Source: Leucobacter chromiireducens (lineage in GTDB: Bacteria; Actinomycetota; Actinomycetes; Actinomycetales; Microbacteriaceae). Taken from it: a stretch of DNA of 44,159 nt. The position numbers and the translations under genes were made by a program. The notes beneath the pieces are model-generated. The model saw nothing but the letters and a program-made list of their open reading frames with translations. It had not been told where the DNA came from and ran no database searches. The stretch lies in assembly GCF_003917135.1 (NCBI RefSeq), contig NZ_RPDI01000023.1, positions 10,176-54,334 of the forward strand. Reading direction: 5' to 3'. Shown piece after piece: positions 17,038-25,269 of this stretch (the first letter of the stretch is position 1; each line of letters begins with the position of its first letter).

Positions 17038-17922
17038 ATGACCAGCAAACACACGAAGAGAACCCCCGCGACCGCGCCCAGAACCTCGGGCGGGGCGCGG
17101 GGGTTCGAGCATCCCGAAGGACTCCGCGCCCTGCTGATCCGCCTGCACGAGCAAGGCCAGTGGGCGTGGCAGCACGACTCCGAAGTCGCGGAGCTTATGC
17201 GGCATGCCGCCGACCGCTACGCTGCGCTTGCCCGTCGGCACGGCCTCGACCCGTGGGAGGCCGCCGCTGCCGCGTTTGATGCGATGCGGACGGGGGCGGT
17301 GCGCCGAGCCGACGATCCCTGGGCGGTCGTCACCCGCGCCGTGCAGGTGACCTGCATCGCCGAGGAGCGCGCGAACGGGCTGCTCTGCTCAGTGCATCAG
17401 GCGCGCCGTCCGAAGTTCTCCGCGCACCACGACGCCGAACGCTTCTCCGACCGAGAGAACCCGCTCACCGACTACCACCCCAGCTTCCGCGCCCCAGACC
17501 CCTTCGCCGAGGACACCGAAGCGGAGGCGGATGAAGCCGCCGGCCGGCTAGCACCGGCGATCGAGGACACTGTCGCCTTGTTCCACTTCCTCGGCTGGCC
17601 GGAAGAGACGGCACGTGCCGGAATCGAGTACATCGTGACCCGGCTCGCCGAGTGCCCGTCCCGCGCTTCGGCGTTCGAGTCGCTGCGCCGCGACTACCAC
17701 GCCCGCGCCCTCCTCGACCTGCCCGCCGGGTCGTGGCTGTCGATGCTCAGGGTCGTGCTCGGCAACCCCGACCCGATCCACGCGCACACGAGGATCGCGC
17801 GCGGGGTGCTGCACCGGCTCGTGAACGAAGAACCCCTCCGCTCCCTCCTCACGGATGAAGCCGTTCTGTCGGAGGTGGTGCTCACAGCGCCCCCAGGGGG
17901 TGGGTGCCATGGCTGGGAGTAG
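17038..17922 (+). CDS. Conserved hypothetical protein of actinobacterial conjugative elements
   Basis: This 294-aa soluble protein starts at an ATG preceded by AGGAGGTG; an in-frame ATG at 16951 lacks one. I do not know its function. Helical regions dominate: GLRALLIRLHEQGQWAW, DDPWAVVTRAVQVTCIAEER, and the C-terminal LPAGSWLSMLRVVLG. The middle (DPFAEDTEAEADEAAGRLAP, then IEDTVALFHFLGWPEETARA) suggests a replication or partition accessory protein, or a remote sigma-factor-like helical fold. Its 3' end overlaps the ParB-like gene by 14 nt, so the two are likely used together. No membrane segment is present. Confidence 0.72.
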   Translation: MTSKHTKRTPATAPRTSGGARGFEHPEGLRALLIRLHEQGQWAWQHDSEVAELMRHAADRYAALARRHGLDPWEAAAAAFDAMRTGAVRRADDPWAVVTRAVQVTCIAEERANGLLCSVHQARRPKFSAHHDAERFSDRENPLTDYHPSFRAPDPFAEDTEAEADEAAGRLAPAIEDTVALFHFLGWPEETARAGIEYIVTRLAECPSRASAFESLRRDYHARALLDLPAGSWLSMLRVVLGNPDPIHAHTRIARGVLHRLVNEEPLRSLLTDEAVLSEVVLTAPPGGGCHGWE

Positions 17923-19033
17923 CCCTGGGCATATCGAGCTGGAACGCGCCCTCGACTCCATCGTCGTCGGCACCCGGCACCGCACCGATCTCGGCGACAT
18001 CGACGCCCTCATGGACTCGATCAGCCGTGTCGGCCTGTTGCAGCCGATCACCCTCACCCCGGACGGGGTGCTCGTGTGCGGGTGGCGCCGCTACCATGCG
18101 CTGCGCCGGCTCGGGCATCGCACGACGAACGTGTGGATCAGGTCGGGTCTCACGGACCGGCTCAGCCAGCTCCTCGCCGAGCAGGACGACGCCGCGATGC
18201 ACAAACCTTTGTCGTTGATTGAGGCGGAGTCGCTGTACCGGGAGCTGAAAGCTGTCATGACTGAGGATGCGGCGCGCCGGCAGGAAGCTTCACGCTTCGG
18301 CAGCGCGACCCGGGAAGCCGGGGATGCTGCGGAGGTCTCCGGTGCCGTCGAATCGACGGCACCGCGCTCGGCCGGGGAAGCCAGGGTGCAGGCCGCGCGC
18401 ATGGTGACCGGGCGCGGCTCGCAGACGATGCTCGAACAGATCGGCCGCCTCAAGGACCTCGCGAACGACGACACCCGTCCTGAGCACATCCGCGCCCAGG
18501 CCGCTGAGGAGCTGGCGCGGATCGAGGCCGGCGGGAAGGTGTATGGCTCGCACTTGCGCATGAACGCCGCCCTCTCGCTCGATGAGCTCGACCGTCTCGC
18601 CGCAGACCCGGACACGCCGGAGATGGTGCGGGTGCAGGCCGCGACCTCCGCAACGGAAGTGAGGGCGGCAGGGCGGGAGGCGCGCACGGCGGAGCTTGCG
18701 CAGCTCGCCGCCGACGCTGTGGCCCGGATCACCGCGGCGAAGCGGGCCGGGAAGAAGAGGGGGAAGCCCGAGGCGCGGCCGCGGCTGGCGCGGGTGATGC
18801 TGCCGCCGCGGGCGTTCCTCGCGTTGTGGGCGGACCTGGACGGGTGGACGACCCGGTACGACGCCGCCGAGATCGCCCGCACGCTCACCGCGCCGGAGTG
18901 GGAGCGGGTCGAGCGGGTGCTCGCCGAGACCGTCGCGTTCCTCGCGATCATCCGCGACCTCCGCACCGAAGCTGCCGAAGCCGCCAACGATGCCGCCGCT
19001 GAGCCGCGGCGGATCGGAGTGCGGGCGGGCTGA
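17909..19033 (+). CDS. ParB-like nuclease-domain protein
   Basis: This 374-aa protein has an N-terminal ParB/sulfiredoxin-like domain (about residues 10-95). It shows LGDIDALMDSISRVGLLQP, ITLTPDGVLVCGWRRYHALR (the G-x-R-R box) and TTNVWIRSGL. Chromosomal ParB uses this box to bind CTP and spread on DNA. The remainder is long-helical, with LSLIEAESLYRELK and alpha-rich Ala/Arg/Glu segments, and lacks an obvious ParA partner in the window. Plasmid members act in partition, regulation or as nucleases. The ATG at 17909 has AGGGGGTG upstream and lies inside the preceding gene. A longer in-frame start at 17855 would be a shadow of that gene. Confidence 0.8.
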   Translation: MAGSSPGHIELERALDSIVVGTRHRTDLGDIDALMDSISRVGLLQPITLTPDGVLVCGWRRYHALRRLGHRTTNVWIRSGLTDRLSQLLAEQDDAAMHKPLSLIEAESLYRELKAVMTEDAARRQEASRFGSATREAGDAAEVSGAVESTAPRSAGEARVQAARMVTGRGSQTMLEQIGRLKDLANDDTRPEHIRAQAAEELARIEAGGKVYGSHLRMNAALSLDELDRLAADPDTPEMVRVQAATSATEVRAAGREARTAELAQLAADAVARITAAKRAGKKRGKPEARPRLARVMLPPRAFLALWADLDGWTTRYDAAEIARTLTAPEWERVERVLAETVAFLAIIRDLRTEAAEAANDAAAEPRRIGVRAG

Positions 19034-19052
19034 CCCAGGGCGCGGGGTGTGC

Positions 19053-19080
19053 ACCTCCTGAGCATCGACTTCCAGGAGGT
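19053..19080 (+). promoter_or_regulatory. Hairpin covering the ribosome binding site of the VirB8-like gene
   Basis: ACCTCCTG (19053-19060) and CAGGAGGT (19073-19080) are perfect inverted complements with a 12-nt loop. The right arm contains the full Shine-Dalgarno sequence for the ATG at 19086. This is the strongest of three such hairpins and precedes the first gene for the mating channel, so it may act as a translational switch. Confidence 0.6.
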
Positions 19081-19085
19081 TCCGC

Positions 19086-19748
19086 ATGGACCCGAACGCT
19101 GACCGCCCGCCCCGCAGGCTCTTCATCGCCGCCGCAGCCGGCGCGGCCGTGTTCCTGCTGCTGATCGGCGTCGGCGTCTACGGCCTCCTCCGCGGCCCCG
19201 CCACCCCGGACACCCCGCACGCTCCGGCCACGCCGACAAGCCCCGCCGAGGAGACGCGGCAGCCGAGCTTCACGCCGCGCCCGGTGGCCGAGACCTCGGA
19301 TGCGGAGGCGTTCGCGCGGGCGGTGGCGGAGCGGTTGTTCGGGTGGGATACCGGCCTCGAGTACGGGCCGGCCGACTACATGCAGCGCCTCGTCGATGTC
19401 GCCGACCCGGCAGAAGCGCCGGGCCTGGCGGCGGATGTGCGCGGCTACTTCCCGGAGGCGCGGGCCTGGGGTGAGCTGCGGCAGTACGAGACACGGCAGT
19501 GGATCGAGATCGAGAGCATTGTCGTGCCTGGGGATTGGGCGGCGGCAAAGGCGCAGGCCGGTGCCGGGCAGCTCCCGCCCGGCGCGATCGCCTACACGAT
19601 CACCGGCACCCGCCACCGCACCGGCGTCTGGGATGGGCGGGAGACGTCGGATGCGCGCCCGGTCGCGTTCACGATCTTCGCCGCCTGCACCGAGCAGGAC
19701 GGGTGCCGGCTGCTCCGGCTTTCCACCGTCAATCAGCCGCTCCGCTGA
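19086..19748 (+). CDS. VirB8/TcpC-like conjugation protein
   Basis: This 220-aa protein has a short cytoplasmic basic N-terminus (DRPPRRL), one membrane helix (about residues 12-35) and a Pro/Thr-rich spacer to residue 65. The extracytoplasmic domain that follows has NTF2-like features: EAFARAVAERLFGWD, YMQRLVDVADP and a strand-rich end with YTITGTRHRTGVW. That layout matches the VirB8/TcpC scaffold proteins of Gram-positive type IV secretion systems. A Cys pair (AACTEQDGC) near the end could form a disulfide. The M23 hydrolase gene follows 16 nt downstream. Confidence 0.65.
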   Translation: MDPNADRPPRRLFIAAAAGAAVFLLLIGVGVYGLLRGPATPDTPHAPATPTSPAEETRQPSFTPRPVAETSDAEAFARAVAERLFGWDTGLEYGPADYMQRLVDVADPAEAPGLAADVRGYFPEARAWGELRQYETRQWIEIESIVVPGDWAAAKAQAGAGQLPPGAIAYTITGTRHRTGVWDGRETSDARPVAFTIFAACTEQDGCRLLRLSTVNQPLR

Positions 19749-19764
19749 ACCCAGGCCTCTGATC

Positions 19765-20931
19765 GTGAAGAAGCTGCTGATCCTCGGCCTGGTGCTTCTG
19801 TGCCTGGGCCCGTCGGTTGCGATCGTGAGCGTCGGCGCGCTCCTCGGCCCGGTGCTGTGCATCACGGGATCGCTCACGGTCGGGCCGATCCCGGATTCCC
19901 TCACCGCGACCACCGCCGACGGCACACAGGTCACGCTCGACCGCAAGCAGCTCACCCATGCTGCGACGGTGATCACGACCGGGGCGGGCATTCCTGGCGT
20001 CGGCCAGCCCGGCGTGCGTGTCGCGCTCACGGCGGGGCTCACGGAGTCGCGGTTGCGGATGCTCGCCAACACCGGCGCCTACCCCGAGTCGGGGTCGTTC
20101 CCGAACGATGGCGACGCCTCCGATCACGACTCCCTCGGCATCTTCCAGATGCGCCCGCAAGCCGGATGGGGCACGGTCGCGGAACTGATGGACCCGGTGT
20201 ATCAGTCCCGAGCGTTCTACGGTGGCCCCGACGGACCCAACTTCCCGACACCGCGCGGTCTGCTCGATATTCCCGGCTGGCAGCAGATGGACCCAGGAGC
20301 CGCGGCGCAGGCGGTCGAAGTGTCCGCGTACCCGGATAGGTACCGGAACTGGCTGCCTGTCGCCGATGCAATCCTCACCGCCCTCACCACTCCCGCCAGT
20401 AGCGGCGGAGGGAGCACGAACGGCCCAGGCCCGGTGCCGGAGACTTCGCGCATCGTGTTCCCGCTGCCGGAGGGCACCTACACCAGCACCGACTCCTTCG
20501 GATGGCGCACTGACCCCTTCACCGGGGAGCGCGAGTTCCATTCCGGCAGCGACCTCGCCGCCGCCGACGGCACCCCCATCTCGGCGATCGCCGACGGGCG
20601 CGTGACGGTCGCCGAGTTCTCCGCCGGGTGGGGCGGCCTCATCATCCTCGAGCACACGGTGCAGGGTGAGCGGGTCGCGTCCTATTACGCGCATATGTGG
20701 CAGGACGGCATCTACGTCACCGCCGGGGAGACCGTCGGCGCGGGGCAGCACATCGGCGATGTAGGCTCCTCGGGCCGCTCCACCGGCGCGCATCTGCATA
20801 TCGAGATCCGGCCGGGCGGGCAAGGCCAGCCGCCCGTGGACGCGGTCGACTGGCTCGCGCAGCACGGAGCCGTCGCCACCGACAGCAGCGCGCCCCGGCA
20901 GGGCGGCTGCCAGATCGGGGCCGGCTCGTGA
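19765..20931 (+). CDS. Secreted M23 (LytM-type) peptidoglycan hydrolase of the transfer apparatus
   Basis: This 388-aa exported cell-wall hydrolase starts at GTG 19765, just before VKKLLILGLVLLCLGPSV, which reads as a signal or anchor helix. Residues about 65-195 form a lytic-transglycosylase or lysozyme-like module (ALTAGLTESRLRML, DHDSLGIFQMRPQAGWGTV, MDPVYQSRAFYGG). A Gly/Pro linker leads to a LytM domain (about 225-370) with the zinc ligands in HSGSD (His259, Asp263) and HLH (His343, His345). Such enzymes open the wall locally for the mating channel, as VirB1 does elsewhere. The ribosome binding site is weak, so coupling to the previous gene is likely. The stop overlaps the next GTG. Confidence 0.88.
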   Translation: MKKLLILGLVLLCLGPSVAIVSVGALLGPVLCITGSLTVGPIPDSLTATTADGTQVTLDRKQLTHAATVITTGAGIPGVGQPGVRVALTAGLTESRLRMLANTGAYPESGSFPNDGDASDHDSLGIFQMRPQAGWGTVAELMDPVYQSRAFYGGPDGPNFPTPRGLLDIPGWQQMDPGAAAQAVEVSAYPDRYRNWLPVADAILTALTTPASSGGGSTNGPGPVPETSRIVFPLPEGTYTSTDSFGWRTDPFTGEREFHSGSDLAAADGTPISAIADGRVTVAEFSAGWGGLIILEHTVQGERVASYYAHMWQDGIYVTAGETVGAGQHIGDVGSSGRSTGAHLHIEIRPGGQGQPPVDAVDWLAQHGAVATDSSAPRQGGCQIGAGS

Positions 20932-21194
20932 ACGTGTTTCCCGACTTCGGCGCAGTCAGCGGCGCGGACGGGCTGACCGAGGCGATCGGGGCGATGTTCA
21001 CGATCGTGCTCATCGCCGCCGTGCTGACGCTCCTGATCTCTGCGATCGCGTGGGCGATCTCCTCCTCGACCGGGAACCCGTACACCGCGCAGAAGGCCCG
21101 CATAGGGGTGTTCGTCGCGCTCGGCACGGCCGCCCTCGCCGGGGCCGCCGTCGCGTGGACGAACTTTCTCATCACCGTCGGCGACACCCTCTGA
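20928..21194 (+). CDS. DUF6112-like two-helix membrane protein, copy 1 (pilin-like)
   Basis: This 88-aa protein has two membrane helices: MFTIVLIAAVLTLLISAIAW and IGVFVALGTAALAGAAVAW. The connecting loop carries SSSTGNPYTAQKAR. Size, topology and position next to the channel genes match the DUF6112 family of actinobacterial conjugative elements. They also resemble VirB2/TrbC pilins, although that role is my inference. It starts with GTG inside the stop of the hydrolase gene (GTGA). Confidence 0.75.
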   Translation: MNVFPDFGAVSGADGLTEAIGAMFTIVLIAAVLTLLISAIAWAISSSTGNPYTAQKARIGVFVALGTAALAGAAVAWTNFLITVGDTL

Positions 21195-21278
21195 TCTCGC
21201 CGCGTTTCGCCGGATCGCTGGGGCGCACCTGCCTGCTGGTGGACGAGTCGCGTCCCCGCATCGACAGGAGGACCACCC

Positions 21279-21551
21279 GTGATTGACATTGACCCGAACA
21301 GCGACGGGCTCCCCGGGATCGCGCAGCTCCGCGAGATCGTCGGCGCGGTCATGACGGCGGGGCTCATTCTTGCCGTCCTCGCACTGATTATTTCCGCGAT
21401 CATCTGGGGTTTTGGTGCGAACAGCAGCAATCCCCACTTGGCATCGAGGGGAAAGACGGGCGTCCTCGTCTCCTGCGGCGCGGCCATCCTGTGCGGCGCG
21501 GCGGTCACGCTCGTGAACTTTTTCTGGACTGTCGGCCAGGCCGTCAACTAG
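21279..21551 (+). CDS. DUF6112-like two-helix membrane protein, copy 2 (pilin-like)
   Basis: This 90-aa paralogue of the gene 84 nt upstream shares the DFG/DPNSDGL-type start, two membrane helices and an NSSNPHLASRGKTGVL loop. It ends with a conserved AAVTLVNFFWTVG helix (AAVAWTNFLITVG in copy 1). It has its own strong AGGAGG ribosome binding site before GTG 21279, unlike the coupled copy 1, so the two can be made in different amounts. VirB2-like pilin subunits or a membrane-channel accessory are the likely roles. Confidence 0.78.
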   Translation: MIDIDPNSDGLPGIAQLREIVGAVMTAGLILAVLALIISAIIWGFGANSSNPHLASRGKTGVLVSCGAAILCGAAVTLVNFFWTVGQAVN

Positions 21552-21570
21552 CGAAGGTCGGTGAGTCACG

Positions 21571-22905
21571 GTGAGCATCTGCGACGCCCCGATCATCTCC
21601 ACCGTCTGCACCGCCGTCGGCGAAGGCCCAGCCGGGCTCTTCTTCCGCTGGGTTGCCGACGCGATGGGGCTGGCCGTCTCCACACTGTTCCAGGGCATGT
21701 GGGAGGTGTTCTCCACCACGACCGCCGTGGACATCACCTCCGACGGGTACCTCCGGGTCTACAACATCCTCTTCGGCATCGCCGTCGTCGTGACCCTGCT
21801 GCTGTTCTGCTTCCAGCTCATCGCAGGTCTCGCCCGCCGCGACCCCTCCGCCCTCACTCGCGCCGGCATCGGGATCGCCAAGAGCGTGCTCGGGTCATTC
21901 GTGCTCATCACCTGCACCGCCCTGCTCCTACAGGTCACCGATCTGCTGTCGGTCGGGATCATGCAGGCCGCCGGCGAGACCATCGAGAGCATGGGCGGCA
22001 GGCTCGCCCTCCTCATCGCCGGCCTCACCGTCGTGGGTTCCACCACAGGGGCCGGGGCGCTGCTGATGATCTTCCTCGCCGGCCTCATGATCGCCGCGAT
22101 CTTCATCCTGTGGTTCTCGCTCCTGATCCGCAAAGCCCTGCTGCTGGTCGCGATCGTGCTCGGCCCCATCGCGCTCGCCGGCCTCACCTGGGAAGCATCG
22201 CGCGGATGGTTCGCCAAGTGGGCGACCTTCGTGATCGCCCTGATCGCCTCGAAACTCGTGGTGACCGTCATATTCCTCGTGGCACTCACGCAGGTGGCGA
22301 CCCCGATCACGCTGGATCTCGCCGTCCTGTCAGAGCCCATCGCCGGAATAGTTCTGCTGTTCATCGCCAGTTTCGCCCCCTACATGGTCTACAAGTTCCT
22401 CGCGTTCGTCGGTTTCGACATGTACCAGGCGGCATCGATGGAGCAGGAGGCGAAGTCGGCCCTCAACCGCCCTATTCCGATTCCATCGAAGCCGAAAGCC
22501 GCCGACGCGAAGCAGGTGCTCGACGGTGGTGGCGACGCGAAGGGCACGCCGTCCGCGCCCGAGTCCGCGCCGGCACCCGCCCCGGTAGAGACCCCCACGG
22601 CCAGCGCACCTGCTGCGGAAGGGGCTGCCGCCGGAGGCACTGCCGAGGGTACGACGGCCGCGGCGTCGAGTGGTGGTGCGGCGGTGCCGGTCGTCGGCGG
22701 AGTGATCCTCGCGACGGAAGCCGTCAAGGAGGCCGCGACCGCAGGTCCTGCGCTCGGCGGGGCGATCGGCGAGGTCGCCGACGGGCACGCCGCGTCGGCA
22801 GGCGAGAGTGCAGCCCCGCCGCCGGCGACTGCGCAGGCGCAGCAGCCGCCCGCCGTGCTCCCGCCACCCTCGACGCGGCCATCCGGCACAGGTTCGGAGG
22901 GGTGA
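21571..22905 (+). CDS. TrbL/VirB6-like conjugal transfer channel protein
   Basis: This 444-aa polytopic protein has about six to seven membrane helices in residues 20-290. The hydrophobic core contains LLLVAIVLGPIALAGLTWEA and a SFAPYMVYKFLAFVGFDMYQ segment that is typical of actinobacterial TrbL-type proteins. The last 140 residues are a Pro/Ala/Glu-rich soluble tail with no fixed structure expected. VirB6/TrbL proteins form the inner-membrane pore of type IV secretion systems. It starts at GTG 21571, 19 nt after the pilin-like gene, and is followed 6 nt later by the SCO6880-type gene. Confidence 0.8.
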   Translation: MSICDAPIISTVCTAVGEGPAGLFFRWVADAMGLAVSTLFQGMWEVFSTTTAVDITSDGYLRVYNILFGIAVVVTLLLFCFQLIAGLARRDPSALTRAGIGIAKSVLGSFVLITCTALLLQVTDLLSVGIMQAAGETIESMGGRLALLIAGLTVVGSTTGAGALLMIFLAGLMIAAIFILWFSLLIRKALLLVAIVLGPIALAGLTWEASRGWFAKWATFVIALIASKLVVTVIFLVALTQVATPITLDLAVLSEPIAGIVLLFIASFAPYMVYKFLAFVGFDMYQAASMEQEAKSALNRPIPIPSKPKAADAKQVLDGGGDAKGTPSAPESAPAPAPVETPTASAPAAEGAAAGGTAEGTTAAASSGGAAVPVVGGVILATEAVKEAATAGPALGGAIGEVADGHAASAGESAAPPPATAQAQQPPAVLPPPSTRPSGTGSEG

Positions 22906-22911
22906 GCGGTC

Positions 22912-24369
22912 ATGTCCAGCACCAGCACCCCGTTCGAGTTGCAGACGATCCAGTTCTCAAGGCTCACCCGTCGCGGCATCTTGCTCGGATTGTCGCTCTC
23001 GCAGTTGATCGTGCTCGCCTGCGCGCTCCTCATCGTCGTCGTCGCCTTGTACACGAGTGGCGGTGCGGGGCTTGCCTGGTCGTCGCCAGCGTGGCTGACG
23101 CTCGCGGCGATCGCGTGGGTGCCCGTCTCGGGGCGCAAGCTTATCGAGTGGGCGCCGATCATCACCCGCTGGCTGATGCGCACCCGCGCGAAGCAGACCC
23201 GCTACCGTCGCCGCATGATCCGGCCCCGCCCGGCCGGCACCCTCGCCCTCCCCGGCGACCTCGCAGCCCTGCGCGAGTGGCATGACCCCGAGACGGGGGC
23301 GGCGATGATTCACGACCCGCACGCGCAGACGTTGACGGTGGTGCTGCGGGTGCAGCATCCGGCGTTTGTGCTCCTCGACCCGGCCGAGCAGCAGCGCCGG
23401 GTCACCGGCTGGGGCCGGGTACTTGCCGCCGCGTGCCGGTCCGGCAGGATCGCCCGCATCCAGGTCATGGAGCGCACGCTGCCCGATTCGGGGTCGGGGC
23501 TTGCCGAGTGGTGGCGGCAGCACGGCACCGACGATGGCTCCTGGGCGGCCACCACCTACCGGGAGCTCATCGAGCGCGCCGGCCCCGCCGGCGAACGCCA
23601 CCAGACGACCCTCTCCCTCGCACTCGACCTGCGGGCCGCCACCCGGCAGATTCGCTCCGCAGGAGGAGGCATGGCAGGGGCGGCGGCGGTGCTCAGGCAG
23701 GAGATGCAGTCGCTGCAGACCGCGCTGCGCAGCGCGGAACTCGCGTTCGCGGGCTGGCTCACCCCGGGCGATGTCGCCCTGATCCTCCGCACCGCCTACG
23801 ACCCCGCCGCAGGGCCCGCCCTCGAACGCCACGGAGCCCTCGGCCGCCACCTTGCCACCGCCGGCCCGGTCGCGGTGAACGAGGCGTGGGACCGGCTGCG
23901 CTCCGACAGCGCCCACCACGCGGTGCTGTGGATCAGCGAATGGCCCAGGGCGCAAACCTTCCCCGGATTCCTCGCCCCCTTGGTCCTCAACGGCGGGGTA
24001 CTCCGTTCCCTGTCGCTCCACTATCTCCCGGTCAGGGCTGACCAGGCGGCGCGGGATCTCAGGAAGAAGAAGACCGAAATGATCGCAGACGCAGCCCAGC
24101 GTCGGAAGATCGGGCAAGTCGAAGACACCCAGGCCTCGGCGGAGTTCCAGGACGTGCTCCAGCAGGAGTCGGAGCTGACCGGGGGGCACGGCATCCTCCG
24201 CGTGATCGGCCTCGTCTCCGTCTCCGCACCCACCCCGGGAGAGCTCGATGCGGCGGTCGCTCAGATCGAGCAAGCCGCGATCCAGTCCTCCTGCGAAACA
24301 AGGAGGCTCGTCGGCCAGCAAGCGCAAGCGTTCACGGCGGCCGCTCTCCCGCTCTGCCGCAGCATCTGA
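22912..24369 (+). CDS. SCO6880-family conjugation protein (VirB3/VirB4 N-terminal-like)
   Basis: This 485-aa protein carries two membrane helices near residues 22-65 in a PrgI/VirB3-like arrangement. They are followed by a cytoplasmic region with RPAGTLALPGDLAALREWHD, AMIHDPHAQTLTVVLRVQHP and QTTLSLALDLRAATRQIR. Those are the hallmarks of the SCO6880 family, named after a Streptomyces coelicolor protein. The fold resembles the N-terminal domain of VirB4, but there is no Walker motif. The nucleotide-binding half is a separate gene two positions downstream (25266). The arrangement therefore looks like a VirB3 plus VirB4-N fusion working with a separate motor. Confidence 0.82.
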   Translation: MSSTSTPFELQTIQFSRLTRRGILLGLSLSQLIVLACALLIVVVALYTSGGAGLAWSSPAWLTLAAIAWVPVSGRKLIEWAPIITRWLMRTRAKQTRYRRRMIRPRPAGTLALPGDLAALREWHDPETGAAMIHDPHAQTLTVVLRVQHPAFVLLDPAEQQRRVTGWGRVLAAACRSGRIARIQVMERTLPDSGSGLAEWWRQHGTDDGSWAATTYRELIERAGPAGERHQTTLSLALDLRAATRQIRSAGGGMAGAAAVLRQEMQSLQTALRSAELAFAGWLTPGDVALILRTAYDPAAGPALERHGALGRHLATAGPVAVNEAWDRLRSDSAHHAVLWISEWPRAQTFPGFLAPLVLNGGVLRSLSLHYLPVRADQAARDLRKKKTEMIADAAQRRKIGQVEDTQASAEFQDVLQQESELTGGHGILRVIGLVSVSAPTPGELDAAVAQIEQAAIQSSCETRRLVGQQAQAFTAAALPLCRSI

Positions 24370-24450
24370 TCCTGCAAGGGAAACATCCCGGTGCACCTGG
24401 CACAGCTGGCGCACCTGGGAGAAGACCCCGTTCTCTGAAAGGAGCCGATC

Positions 24451-25269
24451 ATGCCCACCCTCCTCGAAGATGCGCAGGATGTTTCTGCTGCGGTGCGGAA
24501 CTTCGCCGCTTCGCTTCGCGACGCCGCAGAGCCCCGCGATATCTACCCGATGCTCGGGGAACTCCTCGGCACCTCCCGATCTCTCACCGCGGTCTTTGGC
24601 AGCATCTCGGCCGCACTCACGGACCATCACCCGCAAGCAGCCGACGACCAAGGCAACCCGGAAGCCGGGGCGAATGCCGTGCAGCAGACGCTTGACCGGT
24701 TACGGGAAGCGAGAAGCCTCGCCGTCCAGATGGAAGCCGCACTCGACCAGGCCCTGCAATCGGCAGGCACCATCGCCTGGCGCGCCCCAGCACCAGCCCC
24801 CGCCCCGGCCCCGGCCCCGGCACCCCAATTTCCCCGCTACGTCAACATCGTGTTTCTCCAAGGCGAGGACGCCGACCGGATCATCGAGACGATCACCCTG
24901 CACGACCCGAATGCAGCGTTCACAGAACTCGCCGGATACGACTGCGGCGACGAGACCGTAGAGGCGGCGCTCGAGAACGGGTACGTCTACGACAGGCCCC
25001 CGATCGGGCAGCTCGACCAGGCCCTGACCCGCGACGTGTACACGATGGTCTACAACCCCTTCATGGGGCACGTCGGCCTCTACCGGGAACACGACGCCCT
25101 CCCCGATCCCGCACTCCTCGGCATCGAAGGTCCACCCTCGCACGCCGCACCCGCCCCGGCTGGTGCAGTGCCAGAGTGTGAGGTGTCACGGGCGGATCGT
25201 CTCGGCACCCCGCGAGTGAACCGGGCGACCTATCCGACGCGGGCGAGCCTGCGGGGGCTGGGCGCGTGA
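24451..25269 (+). CDS. Hypothetical protein with Ala-Pro linker, between the two VirB4-like genes
   Basis: This 272-aa soluble protein has three parts. A helical N-terminal region (1-110) includes DAQDVSAAVRNFAASLRDAA and is coiled-coil-like. A pure Ala-Pro repeat (APAPAPAPAPAP) is encoded at about 24787-24825. A compact C-terminal domain from about residue 130 has YVNIVFLQGEDADRIIETIT, FTELAGYDCGDETVEAALEN and YNPFMGHVGLYREHDALPDP. I cannot name a family. The rigid AP linker suggests a spacer between a binding domain and an effector domain. It starts after AAAGGAG, and its stop overlaps the ATPase GTG start, so the two are probably translated together. Confidence 0.7.
   Translation: MPTLLEDAQDVSAAVRNFAASLRDAAEPRDIYPMLGELLGTSRSLTAVFGSISAALTDHHPQAADDQGNPEAGANAVQQTLDRLREARSLAVQMEAALDQALQSAGTIAWRAPAPAPAPAPAPAPQFPRYVNIVFLQGEDADRIIETITLHDPNAAFTELAGYDCGDETVEAALENGYVYDRPPIGQLDQALTRDVYTMVYNPFMGHVGLYREHDALPDPALLGIEGPPSHAAPAPAGAVPECEVSRADRLGTPRVNRATYPTRASLRGLGA

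Noticed and set aside
24787..24825. CCGGCC-type tandem repeat, considered as a separate repeat element
   Set aside because: It simply encodes the in-frame Ala-Pro linker of the 24451 gene.
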